DNA of 64,000 nucleotides from assembly GCA_001602645.1 (NCBI GenBank), contig LUYE01000036.1:117718-181717 (forward strand). The letters are read 5' to 3'. The notes beneath the pieces are model-generated. The model did no database searches and was not told the DNA's origin. It was given only the letters and a program-made list of their open reading frames with translations. The DNA comes from Methanosarcinales archaeon Methan_01. Its GTDB lineage: Archaea > Halobacteriota > Methanosarcinia > Methanotrichales > Methanotrichaceae. Shown in pieces: positions 60,882 through 64,000 of this stretch. A program made the translations under genes and the position numbers. Numbering within the stretch: the first letter of the stretch is position 1; each line of letters opens with the position of its first letter.

Positions 60882-61832
60882 TCAGAGAATAATCATGAGC
60901 AGAACGGCCGCCCCGGCCACGGTGAGGCCGATAGCCGTCGCCAAAAGCCTCAGGGCGGGGTTTATATCTTCTGTCGATGGTTCCCTACCCCCCTCCCCGA
61001 CGACGTAGACTCCCGGCTTCTCCAGCCTGATCCCCAAGGCCCCCGCTGCCGCCGCCATCGGCCAGCCGGAGTTGGGGCTCGGGGTCGCACCGTGGTCTCG
61101 GAGGGCGACCCTCACCGCCACCCCCGCCCGGGAGGGGTTGGCCAGGGCGATGATCAGGAGGCTCAGCCTCGCCGAGGCCCAGTTGGCGATGTCGTCGAGC
61201 CTCGCCGAGGCCCATCCCAGGTCCTTCAGCTCCTCGGTTCTGTACCCGAGCATGCTGTCCAGGGTGTTCGTCGCCTTGAAGGCGAGGGCCGCCTCCACCC
61301 CCAGGCCGAGGGGAGAGAAGAGGAGGTAATAGAAGAGGGGCGATACGATGGCGTCGACGTAGTTCTCGGAGAGGGACTCGATCACTGCTGATGTAGCCTG
61401 GGTCCGAGTCAGCTTCTCGGGGTTGCGGCTCACCAGGGCGGGAAGAAGCTTTTTCGCCTCCTCAAGGTCCTCCTCCACCAGCCTTCCGATCTCCCTGGAG
61501 GTCTCGAGGAGAGATCTAATCGCGATCGTCGACTTGAGGAGGTACGCCGAGATGAGGACCCCGAGGCCGAAGTGGCGGATGTGGTCTGCGACTCCGATCA
61601 GAAGGTGGCCGATCACCGCCGACGAGAGGATGAGGACTAGGGCGATGGCGACCCCCCAGCCTCTCGTCGGCCCGGCCCTGCTTCTCAGGCCTCCGATCAG
61701 CCTCCCCATCAGGACCACCGGATGGACCCTCGCCGGCGGCTCCCCGAAGATCAGGTCGATGCCGACCGCCAGGAGGAGGATGGCCAGAGGCTCGGGGATC
61801 GAAAGGGCAAAGGAGACGATATGGTGGATCAT
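60882..61832 (-). CDS. cbiB: Adenosylcobinamide-phosphate synthase CbiB/CobD
   Basis: 316 residues with several membrane helices. DLIFGEPPARVHPVVLMGRLI, SENYVDAIVSPLFYYLLFSPLG, KATNTLDSMLGYR and DHGATPSPNSGWPMAAAAGALG are CbiB signatures. It attaches the aminopropanol-phosphate (or threonine-phosphate derived) arm to adenosylcobyric acid. Last in the order threonine-P decarboxylase, Cys-rich protein, cbiB. Confidence 0.93.
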   Translation of the reverse strand: MIHHIVSFALSIPEPLAILLLAVGIDLIFGEPPARVHPVVLMGRLIGGLRSRAGPTRGWGVAIALVLILSSAVIGHLLIGVADHIRHFGLGVLISAYLLKSTIAIRSLLETSREIGRLVEEDLEEAKKLLPALVSRNPEKLTRTQATSAVIESLSENYVDAIVSPLFYYLLFSPLGLGVEAALAFKATNTLDSMLGYRTEELKDLGWASARLDDIANWASARLSLLIIALANPSRAGVAVRVALRDHGATPSPNSGWPMAAAAGALGIRLEKPGVYVVGEGGREPSTEDINPALRLLATAIGLTVAGAAVLLMIIL

Positions 61833-61884
61833 ATCCGTCTCGCCCTCATTTTCTCTTTCGTCGGGATCTCAGCCCTCTGGCGGT

Positions 61885-62127
61885 TCATAGCCTCTTCTCC
61901 AAAATTGTCCAGATTTCTTCCAGGTCCTCGCCCCGGATCAGCCCCTTTATCACCATAGCCGCCACATCGGGGTCGTGGAGGAGGCGGCAATCCTCGCAGG
62001 ACCACTCGCCGTCTGCGACCCTGCCTCCAGTCCTCTCGTCGCCGCAAGGGTAGAAGGGGCAGAAGCAGAAGGTGCAGTCCTGGCCGGAAAAGTGGCACGG
62101 GTAACGATCACAGCTCACCCTCTCCAT
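61885..62127 (-). CDS. Cysteine-rich small domain protein of the corrinoid cluster
   Basis: 80 residues with eight cysteines: CDRYPCHFSGQDCTFCFCPFYPC and CEDC, then helix VAAMVIKGLIRGEDLEEIWTILEKRL. This matches the Cys-rich small domain commonly beside or fused to cobalamin genes; probably binds zinc or Fe-S. It overlaps the upstream decarboxylase gene by 13 nt and lies 52 nt before cbiB. Exact role unknown. Confidence 0.83.
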   Translation of the reverse strand: MERVSCDRYPCHFSGQDCTFCFCPFYPCGDERTGGRVADGEWSCEDCRLLHDPDVAAMVIKGLIRGEDLEEIWTILEKRL

Positions 62128-63227
62128 CCCAGCACCTTCTCGAGAGCTCCGATCATCCTCTCGTTCTCCTCCCTCCTCCTGACGGCCAACCTGATGTAAT
62201 CCTCTCCGAGGCCGAAGGATCTGCAGTCCCGGACGAGGACCCTCTCCACCTCCATCAGCTTGACGAGCTCCGAGGAACGGATGCCGGCTCCGACCACACC
62301 CACCAGGATGAAGTTGACGGAGCTCTCGATCGGATCAAGGCCGAGCCGTTTCAGCTCACAAGTGAGCCATCTGATCTCCTCTTTTATCACCCGCCTGCTC
62401 TCGACGAGGTGGCTCTCCTGGGCGAGGAGGTGGGCCCCGGCCGCCGAGGCGAGGGAGCTGATGCTCCAGGGGAGGCGGGTCCTGTTCATCACCTCTGCCA
62501 GCTCGTCTCCTGCGACTCCGAAGCCGAGCCTTATGCCAGGAACCCCGAAGGACTTGGTGAGGGACCTGACTACGAAGAGATGCTCCATCTCCGGCGCCAT
62601 GGCCGCCACGCTCTGGTCGGGGTCTGAGAGTTCGATGAATGCCTCGTCGACGAAGAGGAAGGTCTCAGCCCTCTCGCACCTCTCCGCCAGTTCTGCGACC
62701 TCGGACCTGGGGAGGAGGATCCCCGTGGGGTTGTTGGGGTTGCAGATGAAGGCCGCCTTCGCCCCCCTGAGGAGGGCATCGTCCAGAAAATCCTTCGGAC
62801 TTTTTGGCTCTCGGATCCCCTGCGGGACGTGGACGACCTCAGCCCCAAAGAGGCGGGACTGGGCCTCGTACTCGCCGAAGGTGGGGGTCGGTATCAAGAC
62901 TCTCTCTCCCTCTTCGATCAGGGCCTCGGCGAAGAGCCTCATCAGCTCTGAGGATCCGTTTCCTGGAACGACGTTCTCCGGGTCTACCCCCACAAACCTC
63001 GCACAAGACCTCCGGTATGCGACGTAATCGTTGTCGGGATAATGGCCTATCTTCTTCATCTCCCGGAGGATCAGGTCCTCTAGGGGCGGGTGGCCGAGGG
63101 GGTTTATGTTGGCGCTGTAGTCCAGGAGGTCCTCCTGCGCGAGGCTTCTCTTGGCGGCTTCCGCCCGTATCCGTCCGCCGTGGTGGCAGGCCTCGGCCTC
63201 CGCGAAGCTTTCTCTTATATGCATCAT
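62115..63227 (-). CDS. cobD: L-threonine-O-3-phosphate decarboxylase (CobD-type PLP enzyme)
   Basis: 370 residues from ATG 63227 (GGAGG six bases upstream). PLP fold type I: HHGGRI and DYSANINPLGHP at the N-terminus (CobD signature), FICNPNNPTGILLPRSEVAEL, FVDEAFIEL (PLP Asp), VVRSLTKSFGVPGIRLGFGVA (Lys Schiff base). It supplies (R)-1-aminopropan-2-ol phosphate for the cobalamin arm. A histidinol-phosphate aminotransferase role is the alternative; cobalamin neighbours favour CobD. Confidence 0.87.
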   Translation of the reverse strand: MMHIRESFAEAEACHHGGRIRAEAAKRSLAQEDLLDYSANINPLGHPPLEDLILREMKKIGHYPDNDYVAYRRSCARFVGVDPENVVPGNGSSELMRLFAEALIEEGERVLIPTPTFGEYEAQSRLFGAEVVHVPQGIREPKSPKDFLDDALLRGAKAAFICNPNNPTGILLPRSEVAELAERCERAETFLFVDEAFIELSDPDQSVAAMAPEMEHLFVVRSLTKSFGVPGIRLGFGVAGDELAEVMNRTRLPWSISSLASAAGAHLLAQESHLVESRRVIKEEIRWLTCELKRLGLDPIESSVNFILVGVVGAGIRSSELVKLMEVERVLVRDCRSFGLGEDYIRLAVRRREENERMIGALEKVLGWRG

Positions 63228-63504
63228 GAACCTCCTCCCTCTCCTGTCTTTTTCCATTTCAACCTGGCGGACTGATCTCAATCTGGATGGATTTTCATCA
63301 ATTAAAATGGATATCCTCTCATCAAAACATAATCGTTAATTTTTAGCATTAAATTACCGTCACGATTTCACAAACTTAAATGTATATGTGTTCTAATCAA
63401 TAAACTAAACAATAATATCTGCATTATACTAGTAGGCAATCCGAAAGGGTTTTATCTTCTACATGCGACTACCGAGCAAACCAGAGTACAGAAGGAGGTC
63501 AAGC
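63228..63504 (+). promoter_or_regulatory. Promoter and leader region of the cdh operon
   Basis: 277 nt, A+T-rich from 63280 to 63450. TATA-like elements include TTAAATGTATAT at about 63375 and AATAATATCTGCATTATA at about 63411. The ribosome site GAAGGAGG is at 63491-63498, 6 nt before ATG 63505. Methanosarcina cdh has a long regulatory leader; whether this one matches is not shown. Confidence 0.5.
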
Positions 63505-64000
63505 ATGGATAAGATGGAAGGCAGTTTTGCCGTTGAGGACATGCAGAATGTCCAGATTAACATCGGCGCGGTAGTGAAGGAGGTGGAGGAGTGGGACCAG
63601 CCCATGGGCCCGTTCCCCTATCCGAGCATCGCCACGCTGAGAGACTGGGACTTCAAGCTGATAAACAGGTACAAAGTCTTCTACTCCCCGATCTGCGATC
63701 GGTGCACCCTCTGTACCTACGGTCCCTGCGACCTGACCGGGAACAAGAGGGGAGCCTGCGGCATAGACCAGGCCGCCCAGCAGGGGAGGATCGTCCTCCT
63801 CGCGGTCCTCATGGGCTGCACAGCTCACTGCGCTCACGGCCGACACCTCTACCACTGGTGCCTGGACAAGTTCGGAGACCTCCCCTTCAAGATGGGCGAC
63901 GAGATCCTGGTGGATGCGCCACTCACCAGGACGATAGCCGGGATCAAGCCCAAGACCCTCAAGGACTTCGGCCCGGTCCTGAACTACGTCGAGGAGCAGG
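63505..64000 (+). CDS. cdhA: CO dehydrogenase/acetyl-CoA synthase alpha subunit (partial, 3' end outside)
   Basis: 165 codons visible, frame open at the right edge. MDKMEGSFAVEDMQNVQINIGAVVKEVEEWD, then SPICDRCTLCTYGPCDLTGNKRGACGID and MGCTAHCAHGRHLYHWCLD supply the clustered cysteines and histidines of the archaeal CdhA [4Fe-4S] sites. CdhA oxidises CO split from acetyl-CoA, the key step of acetoclastic methanogenesis, in the cytoplasm with CdhB. The downstream operon is not in this window. Confidence 0.95.
   Translation, partial: MDKMEGSFAVEDMQNVQINIGAVVKEVEEWDQPMGPFPYPSIATLRDWDFKLINRYKVFYSPICDRCTLCTYGPCDLTGNKRGACGIDQAAQQGRIVLLAVLMGCTAHCAHGRHLYHWCLDKFGDLPFKMGDEILVDAPLTRTIAGIKPKTLKDFGPVLNYVEEQ

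Overview
The window looks like the chromosome of a G+C-rich acetoclastic methanogen of the Methanothrix (Methanosaeta) type. Directly visible support includes coenzyme F430 genes (cfbA, cfbE, cfbD), the start of the CO dehydrogenase/acetyl-CoA synthase alpha subunit (cdhA) at the right edge, a methanofuran gene (mfnF-like), a homoaconitase-type small subunit with a matching dehydrogenase, an archaeal RNase P RNA, a thermosome, SecE, SRP54, aIF1A, RIO1, and a tRNA with an archaeal bulge-helix-bulge intron. Genus is inference. Many genes have a TATA-like box about 25-30 nt before the start codon, so leaderless transcripts are probably common.

Layout. 0-4.8 kb: end of a surface protein, a CetZ/tubulin-like protein, an aconitase-family small subunit / unknown protein / dehydrogenase operon, secE. 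4.9-7.6 kb: cfbA-cfbE-cfbD operon on the minus strand. 7.8-10.0 kb: small secreted or anchored proteins. 10.15-10.48 kb: RNase P RNA. 10.5-22.6 kb: DUF99, MscS, a secreted protein with five near-identical 49-50-residue repeats, Mrp ATPase, DUF1614, a UbiD-family decarboxylase, a degenerate FtsZ-like protein, Thi4, UPF0146 and a P-type ATPase. 22.6-27.2 kb: a visibly A+T-richer island with a 1032-residue modular alpha/beta hydrolase and a small membrane protein. 27.2-28.5 kb: HicB-like antitoxin under a palindromic promoter, then a MntA/HepT pair. 28.6-33.4 kb: methyltransferase, KAS III-like enzyme, Mut7-C nuclease, RqcH. 33.9-37.5 kb: thermosome and an acyl-CoA transferase/GNAT fusion. 38.2-46.8 kb: iron-sulfur flavoprotein with an apparent ACG start, YchF-type GTPase, F420-reducing beta-subunit homolog, MfnF, site-2 protease, FdhD and the aIF1A-RIO1-KH set. 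46.8-54.4 kb: tRNA-Val, UppS, intron-containing tRNA-Arg, SRP54, two radical SAM proteins, DUF2551, and the sulfide-dependent homocysteine pair. 54.7-57.4 kb: molybdate/tungstate-type ABC transporter whose permease reading frame is broken near its start. 57.4-58.9 kb: nucleotidyltransferase/HepT modules bracketed by three copies of an intergenic repeat. 58.9-63.2 kb: A+T-rich membrane protein, unknowns, and a CobD/Cys-rich/CbiB corrinoid set. 63.5 kb to the edge: cdhA.

Functional threads. F430, corrinoid, methanofuran, CoB/leucine-type and CODH/ACS genes serve methanogenesis from acetate. Thi4 with His at the sulfur-donor site, the homocysteine pair and iron-sulfur proteins fit a sulfide-rich anaerobic life. 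The strongest leads are the tRNA-Arg intron, the ACG start, the modB frame break, the repeat-bracketed toxin-antitoxin modules, the HicB promoter palindrome, the His/Asn-exchanged KAS III, and the FtsZ-like protein lacking its T7 acidic residue.
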